A stretch of DNA of 64,000 bases, from assembly GCF_000340475.1 (NCBI RefSeq), contig NZ_CM001792.1, forward strand, positions 2,192,659 through 2,256,658, given 5' to 3'. This DNA comes from Oceanobacillus kimchii X50. Lineage in GTDB: Bacteria > Bacillota > Bacilli > Bacillales > Amphibacillaceae. Both the position numbers and the translations under genes were made by a program. The notes beneath the pieces were generated by a model. That model ran no database searches. It saw only the letters and a program-made list of their open reading frames with translations, and was not told the DNA's origin. Positions 48,393 to 57,258 of the stretch are shown here, piece after piece (the first letter of the stretch is position 1; each line of letters begins with the position of its first letter).

Positions 48393-49754
48393 ATGTCAAA
48401 TACTACTATGTTGATTTTGGTTACGATACTAGGTATAGCCCTGTTACTGTTCTTGGTTATGCGGTCAAAGCTCCAAGCTTTTGTTGCATTACTTATTTCT
48501 AGTATCTTTATAGGTGTTTTATCGGGAATGGACTTAAATGATCTTATAGCTACCATGGAAGAAGGCATGGGAGGAACCTTAGGTTTCATTGCAGTTGTAG
48601 TTGGTCTAGGAGCTATGTTCGGTGAAATGCTTCGAGTTTCTGGAGGAGCAGAACGTTTAGCATTAACTTTAGTTAATAAATTTGGTGATGGAAAAGTTCA
48701 ATGGGCACTTGGTTTAACAGGGTTTATTGTAGCAATTCCAGTTTTTCTTGATGTTGCTCTGGTAATCTTAATACCAATTGTGTACAGTTTAGCTCAAAAA
48801 ACTAAAAAATCATTATTATATTTTGGTATACCTTTACTTGCAGGGCTAGCCGTTACTCATAGTTTCATACCACCTACTCCTGGACCAATATCGGTCGCTT
48901 CTATAATAAACGCCGATTTAGGATGGGTAATTTTATTTGGTGCTATAGCAGGTTTGCCAGCGATGATTATAGCAGGACCAATATTTGGTAAATATATTTC
49001 TAAAAAAATTCATTTAGAAGTTCCCAAGTATATTGTAGATAAAGAATATCTTGAAAATGAGGTAGAAAAAACAAACCGAGAATTACCAAGTTTTAAAACT
49101 GTATGTCTATTAATATTAATTCCACTCTTTTTAATACTAATTAACACTGTATTTGGGTTAATATTAGAAGAAGGAACGTTTGTACATTCATTCCTTACAT
49201 TTATCGGACATCCATTTATCGCGTTAACTATATCTACCCTATTAACCTTCTATATTTTGGGTACAAAAAGAGGATACACTAAAGAAGAAGTACAAAATAT
49301 TGCTACGAAATCATTAGAACCTGCAGGTATTATTATACTTATTACTGGTGCAGGTGGAGTTTTTAAACAAACTTTAATTGATAGTGGTGTAGGTGACGTA
49401 TTAGGTAATATGTTAGCGACATCAAACCTTCCATTAGTATTAGCAGCGTTTATTATTTCAACATTTGTACGGATTGCCCAAGGTTCAGCTACAGTTGCAA
49501 TGATTACTGCTGCTGGGTTAATGTCACCGATTATTAATTTGATGGAAGTCTCTGAACCTATGTTAGGGTTAATTGTAATATCCATAGCGAGTGGTGCTAC
49601 AGTGTTCTCACATGTGAATGATTCTGGATTCTGGTTAGTTAACAGATTTTTCGGGATGACAGAAAAGCAAACACTACAAACATGGACAGTAATGGAAACT
49701 ATCATTGGTTTTGTTGGATTTGCAGTTGTATTTGCAATCAGCTTCTTTGTCTAG
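48393..49754 (+). CDS. GntP-family sugar-acid:H+ symporter
   Basis: The 453-residue membrane protein has about twelve hydrophobic segments. It carries the GntP features MEEGMGGTLGFIAVVVGLGAM, the PVFLDVALVILIP stretch, HSFIPPTPGPISVA, FVRIAQGSATVAMITAA and VFSHVNDSGFWLV. Members import gluconate, galactonate, fructuronate or related acids with protons. Its place at the end of the dgoD operon points to galactonate. AAAGGAGG precedes the ATG. E. coli uses DgoT, an MFS protein, for this role, so this is a different transporter for the same pathway. Confidence 0.93.
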   Translation: MSNTTMLILVTILGIALLLFLVMRSKLQAFVALLISSIFIGVLSGMDLNDLIATMEEGMGGTLGFIAVVVGLGAMFGEMLRVSGGAERLALTLVNKFGDGKVQWALGLTGFIVAIPVFLDVALVILIPIVYSLAQKTKKSLLYFGIPLLAGLAVTHSFIPPTPGPISVASIINADLGWVILFGAIAGLPAMIIAGPIFGKYISKKIHLEVPKYIVDKEYLENEVEKTNRELPSFKTVCLLILIPLFLILINTVFGLILEEGTFVHSFLTFIGHPFIALTISTLLTFYILGTKRGYTKEEVQNIATKSLEPAGIIILITGAGGVFKQTLIDSGVGDVLGNMLATSNLPLVLAAFIISTFVRIAQGSATVAMITAAGLMSPIINLMEVSEPMLGLIVISIASGATVFSHVNDSGFWLVNRFFGMTEKQTLQTWTVMETIIGFVGFAVVFAISFFV

Positions 49755-49770
49755 CATATAAAAATATAGT

Positions 49771-49960
49771 AGTAGGTTGGAATAGAGCAAAAAATTTTAT
49801 GAAATGACGGATGATAATAAGAATAAGCGCAAGAAATATACGTAGACCCCAGATTGCGTTAACAAACGGAGCCTACCAGCTGCTCCTGGAAAGCGTAGTA
49901 TATTCTGAAGCAGGGTTAAAACCATTCATGAATAAATGATTTTTGTCCCAACCTCTACTA
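49771..49960. repeat. Possible intergenic repeat element with inverted ends
   Basis: A roughly 190-bp non-coding stretch is bounded by AGTAGGTTGG at the left and CCAACCTCTACT at the right, inverted with one interruption. It includes CGGAGCCTACCAGCTGCTCC and AAAGCGTAGTATATTCTGAAGC. Its base use, with GC-rich patches, differs from the flanks. It resembles the small dispersed repeats of Bacillaceae intergenic DNA. With one copy in the window I cannot prove it is repeated. Confidence 0.45.
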
Positions 49961-49997
49961 ACTTTCAAATGTAATTAGTAATTTTACAATGCTATTT

Positions 49998-51641
49998 TTA
50001 TATGTTTTTTTCAACTTCCTTTAACGATTTTTCACGTAACTTAAATTTTTGAATCTTTCCTGAAGCAGTCATTGGATACTCATCTGTAATAAAGATATGT
50101 TTAGGAATTTTGTACTTCGAAATTTGCCCATTACAAAACTCTCTTATCTCATCAGATGAGCTAACCACACCCTCCTTTAAGATAATCCAAGCATGAACTT
50201 CTTCTCCAAATTTTTCATGTGGTACACCAACAACCTGTGCATCTAGTATTTTCGGATGTTTATATAATAATTCTTCAATTTCACGAGGATAAATATTTTC
50301 TCCACCACGAATAATCATATCTTTCAATCTTCCAGTTATTTTACAATAACCATTTTCGTCCATTACTGCGAGGTCACCCGTATGTAGCCATCCTTCTTCA
50401 TCTATTGTTCGTTGAGTGGCTTCGAGGTTTTTATAATAACCTCTCATTACGTGATATCCTCTTGTACAGAGCTCCCCTTGTGTATAACGTGGTACTTCCT
50501 CATTTGTAGCTGGATCTATGATTTTGACTTCTATGTTTGGTAATGCCTTACCAACTGATTCTACTCGCAGCTCGATAGGATCATTTGTTCTTGTTTGTGT
50601 AATTACTGGTGATGATTCTGTTTGTCCATAACAAATGGTTATCTCAGTCATATTCATTTTATTCATTACATTTTTCATTACTTCCACTGGACAATTAGAG
50701 CCTGCCATTACTCCTGTTCGTAGTGTACTTAAATTATATTGTTCAAAGTTTGGATGATTTAATTCAGCAATGAACATTGTAGGCACACCATGAAGCGCTG
50801 TAACATTTTCCTTCTCTACCGTTTGTAAAACTTGCTCCGGTTCAAATTCTTGGATAGGTATCATAGTTGCTCCTACACTAACCGCTGCTAATGTACCAAT
50901 AACACATCCAAAACAATGAAAAAATGGTACAGGTATACATAACCGATCTTCTGCAGTCAATCTCATACAGGAAGCTATATTATATCCGTTATTTGTGAGA
51001 TTTCTATGTGTTAACATCACGCCTTTTGGAAAACCTGTTGTTCCTGATGTATATTGCATATTAATAACATCATTTGGATCGAGGTTTTGAGATTGGGTAA
51101 CTAATTCCTCATGTGTAATTTCTACTGCCTTCTCAATAATATCATTCCAAAGGAAAGTTCCTGGATACCTTTTTTCCCCCATAATTACAACGTTCTTTAA
51201 AAGGGGTAATCGTTCAGATTTCAATTCACCTGGTTCTGATTCATGTAATTCTGGACAAATTTCATATAAAGTATCAATATAAGAGTGATCCCGATAATTT
51301 TCTATCAAAAATAGAGTTGTAGAATCAGATTGCTTAAGTAAATATTCTAATTCATTTGCACGGTAGCTCGTGTTTACCGTAACAAGAACTGCACCCATTT
51401 TTCCAGTTGCATATTGAAGCGTTAACCATTCAGGAGTATTTGTACCCCATACAGCTACGTGTTCCCCTTTTCCAATCGACAAAGCCATTATCCCTCTTGC
51501 AACCTTCTCACATAGATGATTAAATTCTTTATATGTGTATCGTAATCCACGATCTGAATATACAACAGCCTCTTGTCCTGGCATTTCATCAGCACGGTCT
51601 TGAAGTAATTGTCCTACTGTTTTATGAATTAATTCTGTCAT
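49998..51641 (-). CDS. AMP-forming acyl-CoA synthetase
   Basis: A 547-residue ANL-superfamily enzyme that activates a carboxylic acid to its CoA thioester with ATP. It has the adenylate-forming motif MQYTSGTTGFPKGVMLTHRN (residues about 190-209), ICYGQTESSPV, the WLHTGDLAVMDENGY region with its hinge GRLKDMIIRGGENIYP, and the catalytic lysine in MTASGKIQKFKLR. The N-terminus (HKTVGQLLQDRADEMPGQEA) is that of fatty-acyl-CoA synthetases such as YngI, not acetyl-CoA synthetase. In B. subtilis acsA lies next to tyrS, so this gene takes its place. Substrate likely medium- to long-chain acids. Confidence 0.9.
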   Translation of the reverse strand: MTELIHKTVGQLLQDRADEMPGQEAVVYSDRGLRYTYKEFNHLCEKVARGIMALSIGKGEHVAVWGTNTPEWLTLQYATGKMGAVLVTVNTSYRANELEYLLKQSDSTTLFLIENYRDHSYIDTLYEICPELHESEPGELKSERLPLLKNVVIMGEKRYPGTFLWNDIIEKAVEITHEELVTQSQNLDPNDVINMQYTSGTTGFPKGVMLTHRNLTNNGYNIASCMRLTAEDRLCIPVPFFHCFGCVIGTLAAVSVGATMIPIQEFEPEQVLQTVEKENVTALHGVPTMFIAELNHPNFEQYNLSTLRTGVMAGSNCPVEVMKNVMNKMNMTEITICYGQTESSPVITQTRTNDPIELRVESVGKALPNIEVKIIDPATNEEVPRYTQGELCTRGYHVMRGYYKNLEATQRTIDEEGWLHTGDLAVMDENGYCKITGRLKDMIIRGGENIYPREIEELLYKHPKILDAQVVGVPHEKFGEEVHAWIILKEGVVSSSDEIREFCNGQISKYKIPKHIFITDEYPMTASGKIQKFKLREKSLKEVEKNI

Positions 51642-51967
51642 AACATCTTCTCCTTTTTATAACTTCATATAATTCAATCAAGCATTAAAAGTAACCGCTT
51701 ACAATTTTATATAAATCCCTCCTCAAATATGAATTAATGAACTTTTGCATTATTTTATCATAGATATTCTCTCTATCCAATTAGTTTTCTGAAATATCTT
51801 AATTATTATCAACTTAATCATAAAAAGATAAAATAAACACTCTAATCAATCTCATAATAAGTTACTAGGTAAAAAATTTAAGCAGGTACGACTATAACTA
51901 ATAAGAAAAAGAAAATCTCTTTTCCTTATGGATTTTTTCTACAATCCGAACATTAATAATAAAGACA
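51642..51967. other. AT-rich intergenic stretch between tyrS and the acyl-CoA synthetase gene
   Basis: This gap should hold the promoter of the synthetase gene. I see several A/T-rich runs but no confident -35/-10 pair and no reading frame with a ribosome binding site. The tyrS terminator is listed separately. Confidence 0.4.
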
Positions 51968-52006
51968 GGACAAAACAAATACTCTCATGAGTAATATTGT
52001 TATGTC
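51968..52006 (-). terminator. Rho-independent terminator after tyrS
   Basis: On the minus strand GGACA-AACAA-ACTC arms pair with GAGT-TTGTT-TGTCC around ATGA. A TCTTTATTATT tail follows. It begins about 18 bp after the stop. Confidence 0.7.
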
Positions 52007-52023
52007 CCATCCAATCTTTAATA

Positions 52024-53301
52024 TTATTGTACTTGAAGAAGAAAATACTTTTTCTTCCCTCTACGAATAACAGTGAATTTACTTCCTAAATGGTCCTTTT
52101 CATCCACATGGTAATCCATTTCCTGCACGCGGTCACCATTAATGTAAATCGCTCCATTTTTAACATCTTCACGTGCTTGTCGTTTTGATGATGATATTTT
52201 CGAATCGACGAGTAAATCAATTAAACCAATAGGTTCACGTGTAATAATATGATTTGGTACATCTTTAAACGCTTGTTCTACTTCTCCAACATTTAACTGT
52301 TTAATATCCCCATTGAACAATGCATTTGTAATACGCTTCGCTTGTTCTAATGCAGCTTCATCATGAACGGTTTTCGTCATTTCTTCTGCTAAACGTTTTT
52401 GAGCAACACGTTTTTCAGGTTGTGTTTCTACTTCTTTTTCAAGTTCAGCAATTTCTTCTACAGATAAGAAAGTAAAGTAACGTATAAAACGAATAACATC
52501 ACGATCATCCGTATTATACCAAAATTGATAAAACTCGTATGGTGAAGTTTTTGCTGCATCAAGCCAAATAGCATTTCCAGCTGTTTTACCAAATTTTGTT
52601 CCGTCTGCTTTTGTTATTAGTGGCACTGTCAAACCGAATACTTCAATATTCTCATCATGGTTTTCACGTGAACGGCGGATGAGTTCCATACCTGCAGTAA
52701 TATTCCCCCACTGATCACTTCCACCAATCTGTAAGGTACAGTTTTCCTCTTCATAAAGTTTTAAGTAATCCAATGATTGTAAAATCATGTAACTAAATTC
52801 TGTAAAGGTAATACCTTGTTCAATTCGTGCTGATACAGATTCTTTTGCTAACATATAATTTATACCAAAATGCTTCCCTGCATCACGTAGAAAATCAATT
52901 ATTGTCATATTACCTAACCAGTCATGATTATTACGTGCTACTACCGCATTTTCGCTTGAGTTACTTTCCATATCAACCAATTTAGCAATTTGTTGTTGAA
53001 GTTTCGAAGTGAATCCATTTACCACTTCTGGAGCGTTTAAACTCCTTTCACTTGATCGACCACTAGGATCACCAATCATCCCTGTTCCGCCTCCAACAAG
53101 GGCAATTGGTTTATGACCTGCTTGCTGGAATCGTTTCAACATCGTTAAAGGTACTAAATGTCCAATATGCAAACTATCTGCCGTTGGGTCAAATCCACAA
53201 TATAATGTTACTTGATTATCTTGTAAATGTTTCTTTAATCCTTCACGATCTGTAGTTTGATGAATCAAACCTCTGCTTTCTAAATCTTGTAAAATATCCA
53301 T
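52024..53301 (-). CDS. tyrS: Tyrosyl-tRNA synthetase
   Basis: TyrRS charges tRNA-Tyr. The 425-residue class I enzyme has YCGFDPTADSLHIGHLVPL with the HIGH motif, GGTGMIGDPSGRS, QIGGSDQWGNI, and the KMSKS-type KFGKT loop in TKADGTKFGKTAGNA. A C-terminal S4-like domain from about residue 350 carries SSKRQAREDVKNGAIYING. The ATG at 53301 has GGAG nine bases upstream; the frame starting at 53316 is not used. A T-box leader upstream controls it by uncharged tRNA-Tyr. In B. subtilis it sits next to rpsD. Confidence 0.97.
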   Translation of the reverse strand: MDILQDLESRGLIHQTTDREGLKKHLQDNQVTLYCGFDPTADSLHIGHLVPLTMLKRFQQAGHKPIALVGGGTGMIGDPSGRSSERSLNAPEVVNGFTSKLQQQIAKLVDMESNSSENAVVARNNHDWLGNMTIIDFLRDAGKHFGINYMLAKESVSARIEQGITFTEFSYMILQSLDYLKLYEEENCTLQIGGSDQWGNITAGMELIRRSRENHDENIEVFGLTVPLITKADGTKFGKTAGNAIWLDAAKTSPYEFYQFWYNTDDRDVIRFIRYFTFLSVEEIAELEKEVETQPEKRVAQKRLAEEMTKTVHDEAALEQAKRITNALFNGDIKQLNVGEVEQAFKDVPNHIITREPIGLIDLLVDSKISSSKRQAREDVKNGAIYINGDRVQEMDYHVDEKDHLGSKFTVIRRGKKKYFLLQVQ

Positions 53302-53333
53302 GTAATCACACTCCAAAATTTATATTTTTCAAA

Positions 53334-53560
53334 TAAAAAACTCGTCTCTTCCTGAAATGGAAGGGACGAGTTGAATTCGCGGTACCACCCTTGTTGCTGG
53401 ATTACCAGCCACTTGGAATTGTTAACGATGTTTCCACCGATCTCTAAATAAGAGAATTACTCCAGATTGTAATTCACTTGCAAATATATACTGACTTGCA
53501 CCACCCGTCAGTTCTCTTTAATAGTGATTTGCATAGCTACTTCGATCCTTCTTCGTATTT
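53334..53560 (-). ncRNA. T-box riboswitch of tyrS
   Basis: The minus strand contains the T-box sequence AAGGGTGGTACCGCG at 53392-53378. It is followed by a terminator whose arms AACTCGTC and GACGAGTT lie at 53372-53365 and 53346-53339, then a T-run. Upstream, an AGAGAA-started stem I carries GTGAATTACAAT, in which TAC (53471-53469), a tyrosine codon, would be the specifier. This is the usual tyrS control: uncharged tRNA-Tyr prevents termination. The 5' limit is approximate. Confidence 0.93.
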
Positions 53561-53580
53561 AACTTTATTGTATGATACTA

Positions 53581-53609
53581 TTCATAGCATAATCGTAACC
53601 GGAATGCAA
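53581..53609 (-). promoter_or_regulatory. Promoter of tyrS
   Basis: TTGCAT (53609-53604) and TATGAA (53586-53581) are separated by 17 bp on the minus strand, just before the T-box. Confidence 0.5.
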
Positions 53610-53646
53610 CAATTTAATAATCTACGCTCCTAAAAAATTTGTCATA

Positions 53647-53655
53647 TGCTATAAT
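53647..53655 (+). promoter_or_regulatory. Extended -10 promoter of the PBP gene
   Basis: TGCTATAAT has the extended -10 form (TGN before TATAAT). No good -35 box stands at the expected distance. It lies about 28 bp before the ATG. Confidence 0.55.
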
Positions 53656-53682
53656 AGTTTAGAGAATTTAGGAGGTCTATAC

Positions 53683-56592
53683 ATGAATATGAAAGAAAAA
53701 CTACTACGTTTTTGGGATACATTAAAGCGTTGGTGGCATGAAGGTATCGTCCAACGAACTTCTAGAATTACATATGATGTAGTTTGGAATATTATCTTAT
53801 TTACTTGCGTTATCATGTTCATCGGATTCTTTTTAGTTGGAGGTATCGGTTTAGGTTACTTCGCATCGTTAGTAAAAGATGAACCTATTCGAGATAAAGA
53901 ATCTATGGCAATGGATATTTATAATTATTCAGAAACATCAAGTATTTATTTTGCTGGAGAAGTATATGCAGGTGATATACGTTCTGATCTATATCGGGAA
54001 GATACTACATTGAAAGAAGTGTCTCCAATCTTAATTGATGCTGTCATTGCTACTGAGGATGAGTATTTTATGGAACACGAGGGTGTTGTACCTAAAGCTA
54101 TTCTAAGAGCAATGGTACAAGAATTGACCAATTCTTCTATTCAAACAGGTGGTAGTACACTAACACAGCAATTAATCAAGAATCAAATACTAACAAATGA
54201 AGTTTCGTTTGAAAGAAAAGCAAAAGAAATATTACTTGCTATGCGATTAGAACAATTCTTCGAGAAAGACGAAATTATGGAAGCTTATTTGAATATTATT
54301 CCGTATGGTCGTAACTCTTCTGGTCGTAATATCGCAGGGATTCAAACAGCGTCTCAAGGCATATTTGGTGTGGATGCAAGTGAACTTTCACTTCCACAAG
54401 CGGCTTATTTAGCCGGATTACCACAAAGCCCTTCTGTTTATACACCATTTTTAACGAGCGGTGAAATAAAAGATGAGGACGGCTTACAACCTGGAATAAA
54501 TCGAATGAAAACTGTTCTAAATCGTATGCATGATATGAATTACATAACAGATGAAGAACTGAACGAAGCGTTAGAATATGATATTGCACAAGATTTCACC
54601 GAAGGAAAACCATCTATTGTTGATCAATATCCATATCTTACATTCGAAGTTGAAAAACGTGCAAAAGATATCATTAAAGATGTTCTAATGGAGCAAGATG
54701 GCATTACGAAAGAAGATATAGATGAAGATGAAAATCTAGAAGCAGAATATGAAGAGGTAGCAGAACGCGCGATGCGTATGGATGGTTATGAAATTCACAC
54801 GACTATTGATAAAGGAATCTATGATGCGATGCAGGAAGTAGCCCGTAACTATGAAAATTATGGCTACGATCGTACATTTACAAAAACTAATGATGAGGGC
54901 GAATCATATGAAGTAACAGAGCGAATACAAACCGGTGCAGTAATGATTGAAAATAGTAGCGGTCGCATTGTGTCATTTGTAGGTGGAAGAGGTCATGATG
55001 AAGACCATTCGAACAACTATGCATTTAATACGGTACGATCGATTGGGAGTACAAGTAAACCAATTCTTGTCTACGGTCCTGCAATGGAAGCAGGAGTTGT
55101 ACAACCAGGAACACCAATTGCAGACTATCCTAAAACATTTGGTAATTACAAAGTATCCAACTATGGTGGCGGAAGTTATGGTATGGTATCCGCACGTAAA
55201 GCACTGGAAAGTTCCTACAACATTCCGGCAGTTGATACGTATATGAGAATAATTAATGAAGATCCAGCTGCAAATTATTTGGAAAAAATGGGAGTTACTT
55301 CGTTAACAGAAGGTGACCATTATCATCCTTCACTCAGTTTGGGCGCTATGGATCATGGCATTAGTGTGGAAGAAACTGTGAATTCATATAGTACTCTAGG
55401 TAACAATGGTAAATTTGTAGACGGCTATATGATTGAGAAAATTGTTAATCCTGACGGGGAAGTAATCTATGAACATGAATCCGAACCTGTGGAGATATTT
55501 AGTCCGCAGACAAATTATTTAACACTCGATATGATGCGAGGCGTAGTTTCAAATGGTACTGCAAGATACCTGAATTCCCAGTTAAATAATACAACTGTCG
55601 ATTGGGCTGGAAAAACAGGAACTTCCCAAGAGTATAAAGATGCTTGGTTCATGGGCACCAATCCAAATATTACAATGGGGACTTGGATAGGATATGATAC
55701 TCCGTATTCGATTAATGCACAGAATCACCCCCTTTCTTATAGTCATAGAAACTTGCAGCTCTGGGCAAAACTGATTAATGCAGCTGCAAATGAAAACCCA
55801 GAATTAGTCACACCTACTGATCGTTTTGAACGTCCGGGAGGAATCGTCGAACGCAGTTATTGCGCGATTTCAGGTATGCTCCCATCAGAACTTTGTGAAC
55901 AAGCAGGGCTAGTGAAAACCGATTTATTCAATGAAAAATATGTTCCATCGGAAAAAGACGATAGTTTAATTTCTGGTAGCTACGTTGTAGTGGATGGAAA
56001 ATCGGTGAAAGCTGGTCCAAATACTCCTTCTGAATTTGTGGAAGGTGATGGATTAATGTTCAACCCTGAATGGTTGAAACGTAAGGGCTATGATAATCTC
56101 AATGACATTAGTCAACTTTACCCAAGAACAGAAAGTGAAAAATGGGAAAAAATTGCTGCCCCAAGTGGTTCTGTAGGTTCATCCATCGAAGACGATGGTA
56201 AGGCTCCTGCAAGTCCAAGTTCCATAAAGAAATCGGGAAGTAATTTAACATGGAACACATCTTCTAGTAAAGATGTAGTCGGTTATCGAGTGTATCGCTC
56301 TAGTGAACCAGGTGAAAACTTCAAAAAAATCGGAAGTACCACTTCAACAAGTTATGACATTGGGAATGATAACGGTGTATATATCGTACGCGCAGTCGAT
56401 TATTTCGGTGAAGAATCCGATAATTCCAGTGAGGTTATTGTTGGTGAGACATCAGATAAAGAAGAGGAAACTCCTGATAATGAGACGAACGATGAGTCTG
56501 AACGTAATGAAGAGAATGAAGATGAAAATTCTGATGAAGAAACAGATGAAAGTAATAACGAAGAATCTGAATCTGAATCCGATGAAGAGTAG
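53683..56592 (+). CDS. Class A penicillin-binding protein with FN3 domain and acidic tail
   Basis: A bifunctional peptidoglycan synthase of 969 residues. A basic N-terminus and one membrane anchor (about 34-60) precede the glycosyltransferase domain, with E125 in ATEDEYFMEHEGV and GGSTLTQQL. The transpeptidase has S456-x-x-K459 in GSTSKP, SYN (511-513) and KTGT in WAGKTGTSQEY. A fibronectin type III-like module follows (GYRVYRSSEPGENFK to VYIVRAVDYFGEES). The last 50 residues are nearly all D, E, N and S. AGGAGG precedes the ATG. B. subtilis has no PBP gene here. The acidic tail fits a cell surface exposed to salt. Confidence 0.95.
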   Translation: MNMKEKLLRFWDTLKRWWHEGIVQRTSRITYDVVWNIILFTCVIMFIGFFLVGGIGLGYFASLVKDEPIRDKESMAMDIYNYSETSSIYFAGEVYAGDIRSDLYREDTTLKEVSPILIDAVIATEDEYFMEHEGVVPKAILRAMVQELTNSSIQTGGSTLTQQLIKNQILTNEVSFERKAKEILLAMRLEQFFEKDEIMEAYLNIIPYGRNSSGRNIAGIQTASQGIFGVDASELSLPQAAYLAGLPQSPSVYTPFLTSGEIKDEDGLQPGINRMKTVLNRMHDMNYITDEELNEALEYDIAQDFTEGKPSIVDQYPYLTFEVEKRAKDIIKDVLMEQDGITKEDIDEDENLEAEYEEVAERAMRMDGYEIHTTIDKGIYDAMQEVARNYENYGYDRTFTKTNDEGESYEVTERIQTGAVMIENSSGRIVSFVGGRGHDEDHSNNYAFNTVRSIGSTSKPILVYGPAMEAGVVQPGTPIADYPKTFGNYKVSNYGGGSYGMVSARKALESSYNIPAVDTYMRIINEDPAANYLEKMGVTSLTEGDHYHPSLSLGAMDHGISVEETVNSYSTLGNNGKFVDGYMIEKIVNPDGEVIYEHESEPVEIFSPQTNYLTLDMMRGVVSNGTARYLNSQLNNTTVDWAGKTGTSQEYKDAWFMGTNPNITMGTWIGYDTPYSINAQNHPLSYSHRNLQLWAKLINAAANENPELVTPTDRFERPGGIVERSYCAISGMLPSELCEQAGLVKTDLFNEKYVPSEKDDSLISGSYVVVDGKSVKAGPNTPSEFVEGDGLMFNPEWLKRKGYDNLNDISQLYPRTESEKWEKIAAPSGSVGSSIEDDGKAPASPSSIKKSGSNLTWNTSSSKDVVGYRVYRSSEPGENFKKIGSTTSTSYDIGNDNGVYIVRAVDYFGEESDNSSEVIVGETSDKEEETPDNETNDESERNEENEDENSDEETDESNNEESESESDEE

Positions 56593-56615
56593 AACCTTTC
56601 ATTAAGAATAAGATG

Positions 56616-56660
56616 AACACCCTCTAACTAGAAGTTAACTCTAATTAGTGGGTGTTTTTT
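56616..56660 (+). terminator. Rho-independent terminator after the PBP gene
   Basis: AACACCC and GGGTGTT form the base, with CTAACTAGA/TCTAATTAG above, and TTTTTTATT after. Confidence 0.8.
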
Positions 56661-56680
56661 ATTAACGACTAGATACTCGG

Positions 56681-57124
56681 TTATTTAATAATCAGCATAT
56701 CCTGCTCATCAAATTCCCACATATCCCCGTAAGCAACTTCCCATAAATGTCCATCTGGATCTTGAAAATAACCGCTATATCCTCCCCATTCAACTTTTTC
56801 TGGTAATTTCACAATTGTTGCTTCGGCTTTTTTTGCCAAAATAAATATCTCGTCAACTTCTTGTTTTGATTTTGCATTATATGCTAATGTTACTCCACTA
56901 AAAGCTTTATTTTCTAATGATGGTGGGTTTTGTTTATAAATATCCTTTGCTAACAAATCAATTGGATACAAGGAAATTTTTGAACCATTATTGTTAAAAA
57001 ATACAACATCTGGATCTTCTGAATCCCCATAAATTTTCACATCAAATCCTAATCCTTCCTTATAAAAATTAATGCTTTTCACGATATCACGAACACCTAA
57101 TGTTACTAAATTTAATCGGTTCAT
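56681..57124 (-). CDS. VOC-family (glyoxalase/bleomycin-resistance-like) protein
   Basis: The 147-residue protein has two beta-alpha-beta-beta-beta modules of the vicinal oxygen chelate fold. It starts NRLNLVTLGVRDIVKSINFYKEGLGF and ends with SGYFQDPDGHLWEVAYGDMW, the second-module signature with the metal-binding glutamate. Such proteins include lyases, dioxygenases and antibiotic-binding proteins, and the substrate is not readable. It has AAGGAGT upstream of ATG. It lies alone between the PBP gene (convergent) and acuA (divergent). Confidence 0.85.
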   Translation of the reverse strand: MNRLNLVTLGVRDIVKSINFYKEGLGFDVKIYGDSEDPDVVFFNNNGSKISLYPIDLLAKDIYKQNPPSLENKAFSGVTLAYNAKSKQEVDEIFILAKKAEATIVKLPEKVEWGGYSGYFQDPDGHLWEVAYGDMWEFDEQDMLIIK

Positions 57125-57258
57125 AGTTATACTCCTTATAATTTGATGTCTTTAATGTACTATTTTTTTATATAAATTTCAAAAAATACTAAAAACAAGT
57201 TTTCGTTTCCTGTATAATAGAAATTGAAATATTATGTATTACAACAGGTGGTGAATTA

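Noticed and set aside
57199..57216. cre-like sequence upstream of acuA
   Set aside because: The reverse complement AGGAAACGAAAACTT resembles the cre consensus but has mismatches at the first two positions; too weak to list as a CcpA site.
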